64,000 nt of DNA. It comes from Micropruina sp. GTDB taxonomy: Bacteria; Actinomycetota; Actinomycetes; Propionibacteriales; Propionibacteriaceae. The notes beneath the pieces were generated by a model. The model searched no databases. It saw only the letters and a list, made by a program, of their open reading frames with translations, and was not told where the DNA came from. The stretch covers positions 186,001 through 250,000 of the forward strand of contig JADJTM010000003.1 of assembly GCA_016711205.1 (NCBI GenBank), written 5' to 3'. Made by a program: the position numbers and the translations under genes. Shown piece after piece: positions 45,530 to 54,957 of this stretch; within the stretch, counting starts at the first letter, position 1, and the number at the start of each line of letters is the position of its first letter.

Positions 45530-46086
45530 TGCGCCGACTCGCCCTTGCGCTCGCCACCGTCGTGCTGCTGGTGCTGACCGGCTGCACCGGCGGCACGTCC
45601 GCCGCCGGGGGCTTCGTCAGCGGCGACGGCACCATCACGACGGTGCCGGTCGGGCAGCGGGTACCGGCACCTGAGATCAGCGGCACCACGCTGGAGGGCG
45701 AGCCGTGGAGCAGCGCCTCGGTGAACGGCAAGGTGCTGGTCTACAACGTCTGGGGCTCGTGGTGCCAGCCGTGCATCAAGGAGGCGCCGGCGCTGGTGAA
45801 GGCGGCCGCACGCACCGCCACGTCCGCGCAGTTCGTGGGGATCAACTCGCGCGACATCGGCAAGCCGCAGGCGCAGGCGTTCGTCCGCGAGTTCGGCGTC
45901 ACCTACCCAAACCTGTACGACCCGGCCGGCGAGCTGGTGCTGCTGTTCGCCGGCAAGCTGCCGCTGAGCGCCATACCCAGCACGGTGATCGTCGACACGC
46001 AGGGACGCATCGCCGCCCGGGTGCTGGGTGAGACCACCGAGGCCACGCTGGTCGGCCTGATCGACGACGTGGCGGCCGGTCGCTGA
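45529..46086 (+). CDS. TlpA/ResA-type thiol-disulfide oxidoreductase, lipoprotein
   Basis: 185 residues. Signal peptide with lipobox LVLTGC (LALATVVLLVLTGCTGG) predicts a lipid anchor outside the membrane. The thioredoxin fold has the active site WGSWCQPCIKEAP and cis-Pro region LSAIPSTVIVDTQGRI. It reduces apocytochrome c cysteines before heme attachment, taking electrons from CcdA. Starts and stops overlap by 1 nt with both neighbours in the operon. Confidence 0.92.
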   Translation: MRRLALALATVVLLVLTGCTGGTSAAGGFVSGDGTITTVPVGQRVPAPEISGTTLEGEPWSSASVNGKVLVYNVWGSWCQPCIKEAPALVKAAARTATSAQFVGINSRDIGKPQAQAFVREFGVTYPNLYDPAGELVLLFAGKLPLSAIPSTVIVDTQGRIAARVLGETTEATLVGLIDDVAAGR

Positions 46087-46847
46087 TGATCCTGCTGGAG
46101 ATCGGTGACTGGGCCCGGGACGCCGTCGGCGGCTCGATGCTGCTGGCCGTTCCGGTCGCGCTGCTCGCCGGGTTGGTGTCGTTCTTCTCGCCGTGCGTGC
46201 TGCCGCTGCTGCCCGGCTACCTCAGCTACGCCAGCGGGCTGAGCGCCGCTCAGCTGCAGGCTGGCGAGAGCCGTGGACGGGTGCTGGCCGGCACCTCGCT
46301 GTTCGTGCTGGGCTTCGCGGTGGTGTTCGTGTCGGGGGGTGCGCTGTTCGGCTCGCTGGGTACCACGCTGATGCAGTACCGCAGCGCGCTCAACGTGATC
46401 GGCGGCGTGCTGGCGATCGCGTTGGGGCTGGTGTTCGCCGGCTGGGTGCCGTTCGCGAGCCGCACCGTGCGGCTCAACCTGCGGCCCCGGGTCGGCTTGG
46501 CCGCCGCGCCGCTGCTGGGGCTGGTGTTCGCCCTCGGCTGGACGCCCTGCATCGGCCCTGCCCTGCAGGTGGTGCTCACCCTCGCGCTCAACGAGGCCAC
46601 CGCCCTGCGCGGAGCGCTGTTGGCGTTCTGCTACGCGCTGGGGCTCGGGCTGCCGTTCCTGCTCGCCGGCCTGGCCCTGGACCGGTTCAGCGGCGCACTC
46701 GAGTTCGTCCGGCGGCACCATCGCGTACTGCAGGTGACCGGCGGGCTGATGATGATCGTCGTCGGCGTGTTGCTGCTGACCGGCTGGTGGGACGCCCTGA
46801 TGGCCTGGCTGCGGCAGTGGGCGGCCTCGTTCGGAACGGTGATCTGA
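46086..46847 (+). CDS. ccdA: Cytochrome c biogenesis protein CcdA (DsbD-like)
   Basis: 253 residues, about six membrane helices. Conserved cysteines in VSFFSPCVLPLLPGYLSYAS and FALGWTPCIGPALQVVL relay electrons from cytoplasmic thioredoxin to TlpA. Second gene of the System II heme-attachment set, start overlapping the tlpA-like stop (TGATG) and stop overlapping resB. Confidence 0.93.
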   Translation: MILLEIGDWARDAVGGSMLLAVPVALLAGLVSFFSPCVLPLLPGYLSYASGLSAAQLQAGESRGRVLAGTSLFVLGFAVVFVSGGALFGSLGTTLMQYRSALNVIGGVLAIALGLVFAGWVPFASRTVRLNLRPRVGLAAAPLLGLVFALGWTPCIGPALQVVLTLALNEATALRGALLAFCYALGLGLPFLLAGLALDRFSGALEFVRRHHRVLQVTGGLMMIVVGVLLLTGWWDALMAWLRQWAASFGTVI

Positions 46848-48613
46848 TGCCCGCCGACAAGCACCTGCTGGACCCCTTCGAGCAACCCGAGGCCGAGGCT
46901 GCGTTCGGGCCCGATGGCGCCTCCGAAGCTACGGCCGAGGCTGCGGCCGCAGAGGCCCCGTCCGGCGGCACGGGGGGCGCGAGCGCCGCGAAGAGTGGCA
47001 CGTCGCGGACGCGCCGCAGCGGCACCCTGCGCGCGTCCGAGACGCTGCGCTGGCTCTGGACCCAGCTCACCTCGATGCGCACCGCGCTGGTGCTGCTGTT
47101 CGCCCTGGCACTGGCCGCGATTCCCGGCTCGCTGTTGCCGCAGCGTCCGACCTCGCCGGTGCGGGTGCGCGAGTTCATCACCGCCAATCCCCAACTCGGT
47201 GGCTTCTACAACGCGATCGGCATGTTCGACGTGTACGCGTCGCCGTGGTTCGCGGCGATCTATCTGCTGCTGTTCGTGTCGCTGGTCGGCTGCATCATTC
47301 CGCGCGTCGGGGTGTACCTGCGTGGCCTGCGTGCCCAGCCGCCGCGCACCCCGCGCAATCTGGGCCGGCTGCCCGCCCACCTGGCCTTCAGCGGCGCGTC
47401 CACGCCAGAGGTGCTCGACCGGGCGGAGCACTTGCTGCGCACGCGGCGATTCCGGGTTCGCCGGCTGCCCGATTCGGTGAGCGCCGAGCGGGGCTATGTG
47501 CGCGAACTGGGCAACCTGGTGTTCCACGTGTCGCTGGTCTTTCTGCTCTGCGGCATCGCCTGGGGCGCACTGTTCGGCTACAAGGGCTCGGTCGCGGTGG
47601 TCGAGGGTCAGTCGTTCAGCAACACCCTGACCCAGTTCGACGACTTCACCTCCGGCGGCGCGTTCCGGGCCGGGCAGTTGGTGCCGTTCACCGTGACGCT
47701 CGACTCGTTCGAGGCCAAGTTCGAGACCGGCCCCGTGCAGCGCGGCGCCGCGCGGGTGTTCCGGGCCAACACCACCACCACAGTGGACGGCGTGAGCTCG
47801 CAGCAGACGCTCGAGGTGAACCATCCGCTGGTCGTGGGGGACAGCACCGTCCATCTGGTCGGACACGGCTACGCCGTCGACGTGACGGTCACGGACGCGG
47901 GCGGTGACGTCGCCTTCGAAGGCCCGGTGATCCTGCTGCCCCAGGACGGCAACTTTCTCAGCGTCGGGGTGGTGAAGGCGCCGTACGCCCGTCCGGAGCG
48001 GCTGGCGTTCGAGGCGCTGTTCCTGCCGACCGCGGTCGACACCGAGAACGGCGGCGCCTCCGTCTTTCCGGACGCATTGAACCCGCTGTTGCTGCTCAAC
48101 GCCTGGTCCGGCCCGCCCAAGCAGGCCACCGGGGCGCCCGAGAACGTCTATTCGCTCGACACCACCGGCCTCACCCAGTTCACCGTGGACGGCAAGCCGC
48201 TGCGGTTCACCCTGGCGCCCGGTGAGGGGTTCGACCTGCCCGGCGGCGGCTCGATCGCCTTTCACGACTGGAAGCGCTGGGTCAGCCTGCAGGTCAGCAG
48301 CACGCCCGGGCTGTGGCTGGTGTTCGGCTCGGTGCTGGTGGCGGTGGCGGGGTTGTGCCTGTCGCTGTTCGTCCGGCCCCGGCGGGTGTGGGTGAAGGTG
48401 AGCGGCGACCGGGTCGAGGTGGCCGGGCTCGATCGCACCGAGGGGCGCGGCGGGCTGGACGACGAACTCGTCCTGATCGCGGACGGACTGGGGCTTGCGC
48501 CCGCACCCACCGCGGGCGCAGGCTCGAACCCGCCGGCTACAGCCTCGGCGGGGCCGGCGACGGACGCCGACCACGCAGCACAGCGTGCGGCCGAAGACGA
48601 AGGGAAGTGCTGA
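46847..48613 (+). CDS. resB: Cytochrome c biogenesis protein ResB (Ccs1)
   Basis: 588 residues. A low-complexity acidic/Ala N-terminus of ~65 residues precedes ResB proper: LRWLWTQLTSMRTALVLLFA, ALAAIPGSLLPQRPTSPVRV, membrane helices at WFAAIYLLLFVSLVGCII and LVFHVSLVFLLCGIAWGALF, a large extracytoplasmic domain, and a final helix LWLVFGSVLVAVAGLCLSLF. With CcsB it forms the heme lyase of cytochrome c System II. It ends with a variable Ala/Pro-rich tail; the stop overlaps the ccsB start. Confidence 0.92.
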   Translation: MPADKHLLDPFEQPEAEAAFGPDGASEATAEAAAAEAPSGGTGGASAAKSGTSRTRRSGTLRASETLRWLWTQLTSMRTALVLLFALALAAIPGSLLPQRPTSPVRVREFITANPQLGGFYNAIGMFDVYASPWFAAIYLLLFVSLVGCIIPRVGVYLRGLRAQPPRTPRNLGRLPAHLAFSGASTPEVLDRAEHLLRTRRFRVRRLPDSVSAERGYVRELGNLVFHVSLVFLLCGIAWGALFGYKGSVAVVEGQSFSNTLTQFDDFTSGGAFRAGQLVPFTVTLDSFEAKFETGPVQRGAARVFRANTTTTVDGVSSQQTLEVNHPLVVGDSTVHLVGHGYAVDVTVTDAGGDVAFEGPVILLPQDGNFLSVGVVKAPYARPERLAFEALFLPTAVDTENGGASVFPDALNPLLLLNAWSGPPKQATGAPENVYSLDTTGLTQFTVDGKPLRFTLAPGEGFDLPGGGSIAFHDWKRWVSLQVSSTPGLWLVFGSVLVAVAGLCLSLFVRPRRVWVKVSGDRVEVAGLDRTEGRGGLDDELVLIADGLGLAPAPTAGAGSNPPATASAGPATDADHAAQRAAEDEGKC

Positions 48614-49599
48614 TGGCGGCCTACTGGTCGAACCTGGCGATGGTGACCTCCGTGGTGGTCTACCTTTTCGCGCTCGCCGCGTTCGCGGCCGAGTGGGCGG
48701 CCGCCCGCCGCCTCGAACCGGTGGACGCGCCCGCCGGCGTGCTGGTCGGCAGTGACGGCACGACCCTGGGCGGCGGACTGCCGGTGGTCGAGACAGCTGG
48801 CGACTCGACAGCGGGCGCGGCATCGTCCGAGGCGCGGGACGCCAAGGCCCGGCTGCGGGTCGACCTGTTCGGCCGGATGGGGCTCGGGCTCACCGTGATC
48901 GCCTGGGGTGTGCACCTGGCCGGCGTGGTGACGCGGGGCATCGCGGCGGAGCGGTTTCCGTGGGGCAACATGTACGAGTTCGTCACCGCCGCGCTGCTGT
49001 TCGTGGTGACCATCTATTTGGTGCTCGCCTTTCGCGGCGTGCGCTGGCTGGGCCTGCCGGTGACGCTGCTGGTGGTGATCGGCCAGGGTCTCGCCGTGAC
49101 CGTGCTCTACGTCGCCGTGGCGCCGCTGGTGCCGGCCCTGCATTCGGTGTGGTTCATCATTCACATCGTGGCCGCCGCCGTCGCCGGTGCTGCGTTCAAC
49201 GTGGGCGGGTTGCTGTCGATCCTGTATCTGATGAAGACCCGCGCGGTGCGCCGTGGGAAGGTGCGCGGCTACCTGGCCAAGCTGCCCTCGCCGCAGCGCA
49301 TCGACGAGCTGGCCTATAAGTTTCACGCCTTCGCTTTCCCGCTGTGGACCTTCGCCATCGCCGCCGGCGCGGTGTGGGCCGAGTACGCCTGGGGTCGATT
49401 CTGGGGCTGGGACCCCAAGGAGACGTGGTCACTGGTCACCTGGGTCGTCTATGCCGGTTACCTGCACGCCCGAGCCACCGCCGGCTGGCGTGGCAAGCGG
49501 GCGGCCGTCGTGGCGATCGTCGGCCTGGTCTGCTTCTGGTTCAACTTCGTCGGCATCAACCTGCTGGTCTCAGGCCTGCACAGCTACGCGGGCATCTGA
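48613..49599 (+). CDS. ccsB: Cytochrome c biogenesis protein CcsB (CcsA-type heme handler)
   Basis: 328 residues, about eight membrane helices. The tryptophan-rich heme motif is RFWGWDPKETWSLVTWVVYA, with conserved histidines in HSVWFIIHIVAA and FHAFAFPLW. It moves heme across the membrane and, with ResB, attaches it to apocytochrome c. Last gene of the overlapping operon; a 175-nt structured repeat begins 26 nt after its stop. Confidence 0.93.
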   Translation: MAAYWSNLAMVTSVVVYLFALAAFAAEWAAARRLEPVDAPAGVLVGSDGTTLGGGLPVVETAGDSTAGAASSEARDAKARLRVDLFGRMGLGLTVIAWGVHLAGVVTRGIAAERFPWGNMYEFVTAALLFVVTIYLVLAFRGVRWLGLPVTLLVVIGQGLAVTVLYVAVAPLVPALHSVWFIIHIVAAAVAGAAFNVGGLLSILYLMKTRAVRRGKVRGYLAKLPSPQRIDELAYKFHAFAFPLWTFAIAAGAVWAEYAWGRFWGWDPKETWSLVTWVVYAGYLHARATAGWRGKRAAVVAIVGLVCFWFNFVGINLLVSGLHSYAGI

Positions 49600-49624
49600 G
49601 GCGCCGGAGTGCGTTTGCGAGTTC

Positions 49625-49799
49625 ACGCCACTTTTTGGTGCTTATCAGTGGCGTCTCTCGGGGCCGGTGGCCGGGGCGCCGAGTTATGGTTGATATGAAT
49701 ACCCCCCAGGGGTATTGATATCAACCACAAAGTGGCGGAATCGGAGTCGGGCGCCGATGGGTGCGCCAACGGGCGAGCATAACGACCAAAAAGTGGCAT
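49625..49799. repeat. 175-nt cloverleaf-like repeat, family 1, copy 3
   Basis: Arms at 49625-49648, 49677-49701, 49712-49738 and 49777-49799. Arm 1 CCACTTTTTGGT pairs with arm 4 ACCAAAAAGTGG; both differ from copies 1 and 2 in the same positions. Central arms TGGTTGATAT/ATATCAACCA cap in ACCCCCC/GGGGT. Side hairpins GGCC-GGT-GGCC and GGCGC/GCGCC are present. Confidence 0.8.
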
Positions 49800-49864
49800 G
49801 GCGGGTCGGGCGTCGGGCTGGCTACCCTTGCGCCACCCTGTCCGCACCGTCAATGGAGACCCTG

Positions 49865-51466
49865 ATGACCGGTTCCGCCGCCGAGAACGCCCAATCGCCG
49901 TCCGTCCAGCCCCTGACCGTGCCGGACACCACGGTGTACGACACCCTGTTCGCCACCCTCACCCCGCAGGACGCCGGTCGCGTCGCGATCATCGACGGCA
50001 GTACCGGCGCCGAACTGACCTTCGGCGACCTGCGCGACCGGGTGGACGCCTTCGCCGGCTGGCTGGCCGCCCAGGGCGTCGCTTCGGGTGACGTGGTCGG
50101 TATGCTGGCGCCCAACGGGCCGGGTTTCGCGATCGCCTTTCACGGCATTCTGCGGGCCGGGGCGACGGCGTCCACGATCAACTCGCTGTATGCGCCCAGC
50201 GAGATCACCAATCAGCTGCGCGACGCCGCCGCCGTCGCCCTGGTCACCGTGTCGGTGCTGCTGCCCAACGCGCAGCAGGCCGTCGCGGAGTTGGGGCTGG
50301 CCGCCGAACGCGTGGTGGTGCTCGACGGGGTCGAGGGCCACCCGTCCCTGGCCGACGTGCTCGGCGCCGGGCAGCCGGCCCCCGAGCTGAGCATCGACCC
50401 GGCCGCCCGGCTCGCGGTGCTGCCGTACAGCTCGGGCACCACCGGCTATCCCAAGGGCGTCATGCTCACCCACCGCAACCTGGTGGCGAACGTGATGCAG
50501 TGCGAGCAGGTCGGGGTCACGGCTGACGATGTGGTGCTGGCCGTGCTGCCGTTCTTTCACATCTACGGCATGACCGTGCTGCTCAACTACGCCCTGCAAC
50601 AGCGGGCTCGGCTGGTCACCATGCCGCGCTTCGACCTGGCCGAGTTTCTGCGCATCATCGAGCAGCACCGCACCAGTTGGGTCTTCATCGCGCCGCCGAT
50701 CGCCGTGGCGCTGGCGAAGCATCCGGCCGTCGACGGCGTGGACACCTCCGCGGTCAAGGTGGTCTTCTCGGGCGCGGCACCGCTGAGCGGGGCGTTGGCG
50801 CAGGCGGTCGCCGACCGTCTCGGTTGCGTGGTGGCGCAGGGCTACGGACTGACCGAGACCTCGCCGGTCACCCATGTGATCGACTGGCGCGACGCGTCCA
50901 TCGACCGGTCATCGATCGGACGCCCGGTGCCGGGCACGCAGGCCCGGGTGATCGACAGCGAGGGTCAGGATGTGCCGGTGCCCGAGTCCGGGCCGAGTCA
51001 GCCCGGGGAACTGCTGATCCGAGGTCCGCAGGTGATGACCGGCTACCTGAACAACGCCGAGGCCACGGCGGCCACCATCGACAGCGACGGCTGGCTGCAC
51101 ACCGGTGACTTGGCCACGGTGGATTCCGCCGGCATCTACCGCATCGTCGACCGGGTCAAGGAGCTGATCAAGTACCGCGGCTACCAGGTGCCGCCGGCGG
51201 TGCTCGAAGCGGTGCTGCTGCAACACCCCGAGATCGCAGATGCGGCGGTGGTCGCTGCACTGGACGAGGACGGCATGGAGTTTCCCAAGGCGTTCGTGGT
51301 GCGCCGGCCCGACTCCGACCTGACGGCCGAGGCGGTGATGCAGTACGTCGCCGAGCGGGTCGCAGCCCACGAGAAGGTGCGGGCGGTCGAGTTCATCGAC
51401 GTGATCCCCAAGTCGACCTCGGGCAAGATTCTGCGCCGCGAGCTACGGGATCGTCCTACTGCTTGA
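49865..51466 (+). CDS. AMP-dependent acyl-CoA synthetase, 4-coumarate-CoA ligase type
   Basis: 533 residues from ATG 49865 (GGAG 6 nt upstream); an ATG four codons earlier is possible. ANL-superfamily motifs: AMP/ATP loop PYSSGTTGYPKGVMLTH, A5 QGYGLTETSPV, the hinge region HTGDLATVDSAGIYRIVDRV, KELIKYRGYQVPP, and the catalytic Lys in STSGKILRREL. It activates a carboxylic acid as acyl-AMP and transfers it to CoA. Closest in look to 4-coumarate-type ligases; the substrate (aromatic or fatty acid) is not determinable. Confidence 0.88.
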   Translation: MTGSAAENAQSPSVQPLTVPDTTVYDTLFATLTPQDAGRVAIIDGSTGAELTFGDLRDRVDAFAGWLAAQGVASGDVVGMLAPNGPGFAIAFHGILRAGATASTINSLYAPSEITNQLRDAAAVALVTVSVLLPNAQQAVAELGLAAERVVVLDGVEGHPSLADVLGAGQPAPELSIDPAARLAVLPYSSGTTGYPKGVMLTHRNLVANVMQCEQVGVTADDVVLAVLPFFHIYGMTVLLNYALQQRARLVTMPRFDLAEFLRIIEQHRTSWVFIAPPIAVALAKHPAVDGVDTSAVKVVFSGAAPLSGALAQAVADRLGCVVAQGYGLTETSPVTHVIDWRDASIDRSSIGRPVPGTQARVIDSEGQDVPVPESGPSQPGELLIRGPQVMTGYLNNAEATAATIDSDGWLHTGDLATVDSAGIYRIVDRVKELIKYRGYQVPPAVLEAVLLQHPEIADAAVVAALDEDGMEFPKAFVVRRPDSDLTAEAVMQYVAERVAAHEKVRAVEFIDVIPKSTSGKILRRELRDRPTA

Positions 51467-51502
51467 GCGAGTGGGTGTGCGGTGCGGGTGCCTGCCCGTC
51501 GC

Positions 51503-52024
51503 TCAGCCAGTGGTCACCTGCGCATGCCCCGTGGCGTTCGCCCCGATGCCGTCCGCAAACCGGACGCTCACCCGGTGGGTGCCACTGAGGCCACCGAACG
51601 CGCTGTTCCTGGTGATCACGCCGCTTCGACACGTTATTGAGCCGCTGGTCACCAGCCGGTCGTCCACCTTCACGGTGTACGGCAGTTCGTCGAGGTCGCC
51701 GCTACCCACGCATTCGCCGATCACGTAGTAGTCGGCATCGGTGACGCTGCGTGGGGCCTGGTCGGAGTACGTCTCGACACCGCCTTGGAGTTCGGCGCAG
51801 GCCACCGTCGGATCGGCCGGAACGCTGAGCGCGGGACAGCGCGCTCCGGGGCTCGCCGCGCTGGCCATCGTGGCTGCTGGCGAGGGCAGCGTAGGGCCGG
51901 CTGGAGCACTGGGGTAGGGGGACGTCTGGCCCGAACAACCGGCTGCCATGGGCAGGGTTCCCGTCAGCAGGGCTGCAGCAGCAAGCAGCATCGCGGGCTT
52001 CCTCGCCCGTGCCTTCGCTTTCAT
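51503..52024 (-). CDS. Putative lipoprotein of unknown function
   Basis: 173 residues from the ATG 52024 (GGAG upstream), shorter than the open frame. Signal peptide KPAMLLAAAALLTGTLPMAA followed by Gly-Cys forms a lipobox (AAGC). A P/S/A linker leads to a small domain with four or more cysteines (GARCPALSV, TVACAELQG, VIGECVGSG, SITCRSGVI), beta-rich in appearance (LPYTVKVDDRLVTSG). I do not recognise it. It is convergent with the ligase gene and divergent from mtr. Confidence 0.7.
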   Translation of the reverse strand: MKAKARARKPAMLLAAAALLTGTLPMAAGCSGQTSPYPSAPAGPTLPSPAATMASAASPGARCPALSVPADPTVACAELQGGVETYSDQAPRSVTDADYYVIGECVGSGDLDELPYTVKVDDRLVTSGSITCRSGVITRNSAFGGLSGTHRVSVRFADGIGANATGHAQVTTG

Positions 52025-52302
52025 AACGGCTCCAACTTCAGGGGTGTCGACGCACTGAGAGTAGTGTCGGCCGCCCGCCCGAGTCACCGCGGCCGGAGGA
52101 CGAACTCCAGCGGTCCGCGTGGCCGGCCGGCGTCCCTACCAACTCCTGCCCTGATCGGCCCATGGCTCACTCCCCGCCATGAGGTGACGAGAACTGCCGG
52201 GCGAATCGGTCGTCGGTTACCCGCGGACGCGGCCCAGGCATCGTCCGGTCGGGCTCGACGCCGGCTGCCGGGCCCATTCACCCGCGCGTCACACCGGGGT
52301 GA

Positions 52303-52308
52303 CACAAT
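52303..52308 (+). promoter_or_regulatory. Candidate -10 hexamer CACAAT upstream of mtr
   Basis: CACAAT ends 6 nt before the ATG at 52315. It deviates from TANNNT in the first base but keeps the leaderless spacing. The rest of the 290-bp gap from 52025 shows nothing else. Confidence 0.3.
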
Positions 52309-52314
52309 CGGCCC

Positions 52315-53700
52315 ATGCGGCATTTCGACCTCTGCGTGATCGGCTCGGGCTCGGGCAACAGCATCATCGACGATCAGTTCAACGACCAGCAGGTCGCTCT
52401 GGTCGACAAGGGCGAACGCTTCGGCGGCACCTGCCTGAACGTCGGCTGCATACCGACCAAGATGTACGTCTACCCGGCCGACCTGGCGTCCTCGCCCGAA
52501 CATGCGGCCCGGGTCGGGGTCACCATCGGCGAGGTGCAGGTCGACTGGCCCGCCATCCGTGACCGCATCTTCGGCCGTATCGACCCCATCAGTGCGGAGG
52601 GCGAGCAGTGGCGGCGCAGCAACGCCAACGTCACCCTGTACCGCGAGGCGGCCTCGTTCACCGGCCCCAAGCAGTTGCTGGTCGGCGACGAGACGATCAC
52701 CGCCGAACGGTTCGTGCTGGCGGCGGGCTCACGTCCCTACGTGCCGGTGCTCAAGGGCATGGACGATCCGCGCGTTGCTGAACGCCTACACACCTCCGAC
52801 GACATCATGCGGCCGCCGGAGTTGCCGCACTCGCTGGTGATCATCGGCGGCGGCGTCGTCGCCGCGGAGTTCGCGCACATCTTCGCCGGTTTCGGCACCC
52901 AGGTGACCCTGCTGCAGCGCTCGGACGTGCTGCTGCGCAAAGAGGACGCCGACATCGCCGCCGCGTTCACCGAAGAGCTGGCCAAACGGGTCAACGTGCG
53001 GCTGAAGCAGCGCGTGATCGGCATCGACTACACCGAACGCGACACGGTGATCGTCGAAAGCGTCGACCCCGACGGCATCCACTACGACTTCGAAACCGAG
53101 CACGTGCTGATCGCGATGGGACGGGTGCCGAACAGCGACCTGCTCAACCTGCCGGCCACCGGGGTCACCACGCACGAAGACGGCCGGGTGGTCGTCGATG
53201 AGCGCCAGCAAACCGTGGTCAAGGGCATCTTTGCGCTAGGGGATGTGTCGTCGGCCAATCAGCTCAAGCACCTGGCCAACCACGAGGCGCGAGTGGTGCA
53301 GTACAACCTGCTGCACCCCCGGCGCATGATGGCCGCCGATCACCGGTTCGTTCCGCACGCGGTCTTCAGCGACCCGCAGATCGCCTCGGTCGGCCTCACC
53401 GAACAGCAGGCCGAGCAGGCCGGACGCCGCTACGTCACCGTCCGCCAGGACTACGGCACCGTCGCCTACGGCTGGGCCATGGAGGACGACACCCACTTCG
53501 TCAAGCTGATCGCGGATCCACGCACCAAGAAGCTGCTGGGGGCCCACATCATCGGGCCCGAGGCCACCTCGCTGATCCAGCCGCTGATCCAGGCGATGAG
53601 CTTCGATCTGGACGTGAAGAGCATGGCCCGCGGTCAGTACTGGATTCACCCGTCGCTCACCGAGGTGGTCGAGAACGCGCTGCTCGCCCTCGACCTGTGA
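52315..53700 (+). CDS. mtr: Mycothione reductase
   Basis: 461 residues. FAD site IGSGSGNSIIDDQFNDQQVA; redox disulfide C40/C45 in GGTCLNVGCIPTKMYVYPAD; NADPH domain VIIGGGVVAAEFAHIFAGFG; second FAD block GIFALGDVSSANQLKHLANH; C-terminal dimer interface with the catalytic His-Glu (YWIHPSLTEVVENAL). The SGSGNS start and interface sequence are typical of Mtr rather than lipoamide dehydrogenase. It reduces mycothiol disulfide with NADPH. The stop overlaps the GH3 gene start by 4 nt. Confidence 0.93.
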   Translation: MRHFDLCVIGSGSGNSIIDDQFNDQQVALVDKGERFGGTCLNVGCIPTKMYVYPADLASSPEHAARVGVTIGEVQVDWPAIRDRIFGRIDPISAEGEQWRRSNANVTLYREAASFTGPKQLLVGDETITAERFVLAAGSRPYVPVLKGMDDPRVAERLHTSDDIMRPPELPHSLVIIGGGVVAAEFAHIFAGFGTQVTLLQRSDVLLRKEDADIAAAFTEELAKRVNVRLKQRVIGIDYTERDTVIVESVDPDGIHYDFETEHVLIAMGRVPNSDLLNLPATGVTTHEDGRVVVDERQQTVVKGIFALGDVSSANQLKHLANHEARVVQYNLLHPRRMMAADHRFVPHAVFSDPQIASVGLTEQQAEQAGRRYVTVRQDYGTVAYGWAMEDDTHFVKLIADPRTKKLLGAHIIGPEATSLIQPLIQAMSFDLDVKSMARGQYWIHPSLTEVVENALLALDL

Positions 53701-54947
53701 GGTGCTCCCTGGCCGTGATCAGCGCGGCCGTCGCGCTCGCCACCCTGGCGGTCGGATGCACAGGTGCACCTGCCACCACCAGCCCGCCGCGTCCGGATGC
53801 CACGGGTGGCGCGACCGACGGAACACCCAGCCGGTCGGCGTCCGCATCGGCCACGGGTTCGGCCCCGGAAACGACCACCGGTTCGGGGGGTCCTTCGGCG
53901 TCCGCGACGGTCCCCACCCCCGTCCAGTGCGCGGCGAAGCTGGTCGAGGCCATGTCGCTCACCCAGCGCGCGGGCCAACTGGTGATGGTCGGCATCACCG
54001 ACGCCGGACCGTCCGAACTCAGGGTGTTGCGCACCCAGCAGATCGGTTCGGTGATCCTGATGGGCACCCGCACCAGCGGGGTCTCCGGGGTGAAGAAGGT
54101 CACGGCGCGACTGGCGTGGAAGGGGCAGAAGATCCCGCTGCTGGTGGCGGCCGACCAGGAGGGCGGAACTGTGCAGCGGCTCAAGGGCCCCGGCTTCGAC
54201 ACGATTCCCTCGGCGCGGGTGCAAGCCAGTTGGAGCAACGCCACCCTGCAGTCGCGCGCCACCCGTTGGGGCCAGCAGCTGTCCACCGCCGGCGTGCACT
54301 GGACGCTGGCGCCGGTCGCCGACGTGGTGCCGGCCGGCATGATCAGCCGCAATGCACCGATCGGTGCGCTGCGCCGGGGGTACGGCTCCAATCCGGCGAC
54401 GGTGACGGGCAAGGTGACGGCCTTCGTGCGCGGCATGCGGGCCGCGGGCGTGGCCACGTCCGCGAAGCATTTCCCCGGCATCGGACGGGTGGTCGGCAAC
54501 ACCGACTTCACCGCGGGTGTGAAAGACGCCGTGACCACCCGCGACGACCCCTATCTGCAGCCGTTCGAGGGCGCCATCGACGCGCAGGTGCCCAGCGTCA
54601 TGGTCTCGACCGTCACCTACACGAAGATCGATCCGGCCCAGCCTGCGGTGTTCTCGCGTTCGGTCATCGGCCTGATCCGCGGCGTCGGTTTCAAGGGTGT
54701 GGTGATCTCGGACGATCTCGGCGCAGCCAGGTCGATGGCGGCCGTGCCGGCCGGCCAGCGGGCGATCCGGTTCGTGAAAGCAGGTGGCGATGTCGCGATC
54801 ACCGTCGCCCCGGCCCTTGCGGACGAGTTCGTGAACGGCATCGTGGCGGCGGCAAAAACCAGCCCGTCGGTGCGCACCCAGGTGCAGCGGGCGGCGCAGC
54901 GGGTGCTGACGATGAAGATCGAGCAGGGGCTGCTGCCCTGCGGCTAG
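53697..54947 (+). CDS. Glycoside hydrolase family 3 lipoprotein (NagZ-like)
   Basis: 416 residues from GTG overlapping the mtr stop. Signal peptide and lipobox (VALATLAVGCTGA) predict surface anchoring; a T/S/G linker of ~55 residues follows. The GH3 barrel: AGQLVMVGITDAG, LLVAADQEGGTVQRLKGPG, TSAKHFPGIGRVVGNTDF and the nucleophile Asp in GVVISDDLGAARSM. It likely cleaves N-acetylglucosamine from muropeptides. The His-containing loop of NagZ reads differently here (GNTDF), so acid/base chemistry may differ. Confidence 0.87.
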   Translation: MRCSLAVISAAVALATLAVGCTGAPATTSPPRPDATGGATDGTPSRSASASATGSAPETTTGSGGPSASATVPTPVQCAAKLVEAMSLTQRAGQLVMVGITDAGPSELRVLRTQQIGSVILMGTRTSGVSGVKKVTARLAWKGQKIPLLVAADQEGGTVQRLKGPGFDTIPSARVQASWSNATLQSRATRWGQQLSTAGVHWTLAPVADVVPAGMISRNAPIGALRRGYGSNPATVTGKVTAFVRGMRAAGVATSAKHFPGIGRVVGNTDFTAGVKDAVTTRDDPYLQPFEGAIDAQVPSVMVSTVTYTKIDPAQPAVFSRSVIGLIRGVGFKGVVISDDLGAARSMAAVPAGQRAIRFVKAGGDVAITVAPALADEFVNGIVAAAKTSPSVRTQVQRAAQRVLTMKIEQGLLPCG

Positions 54948-54957
54948 GGCGCTGCGG

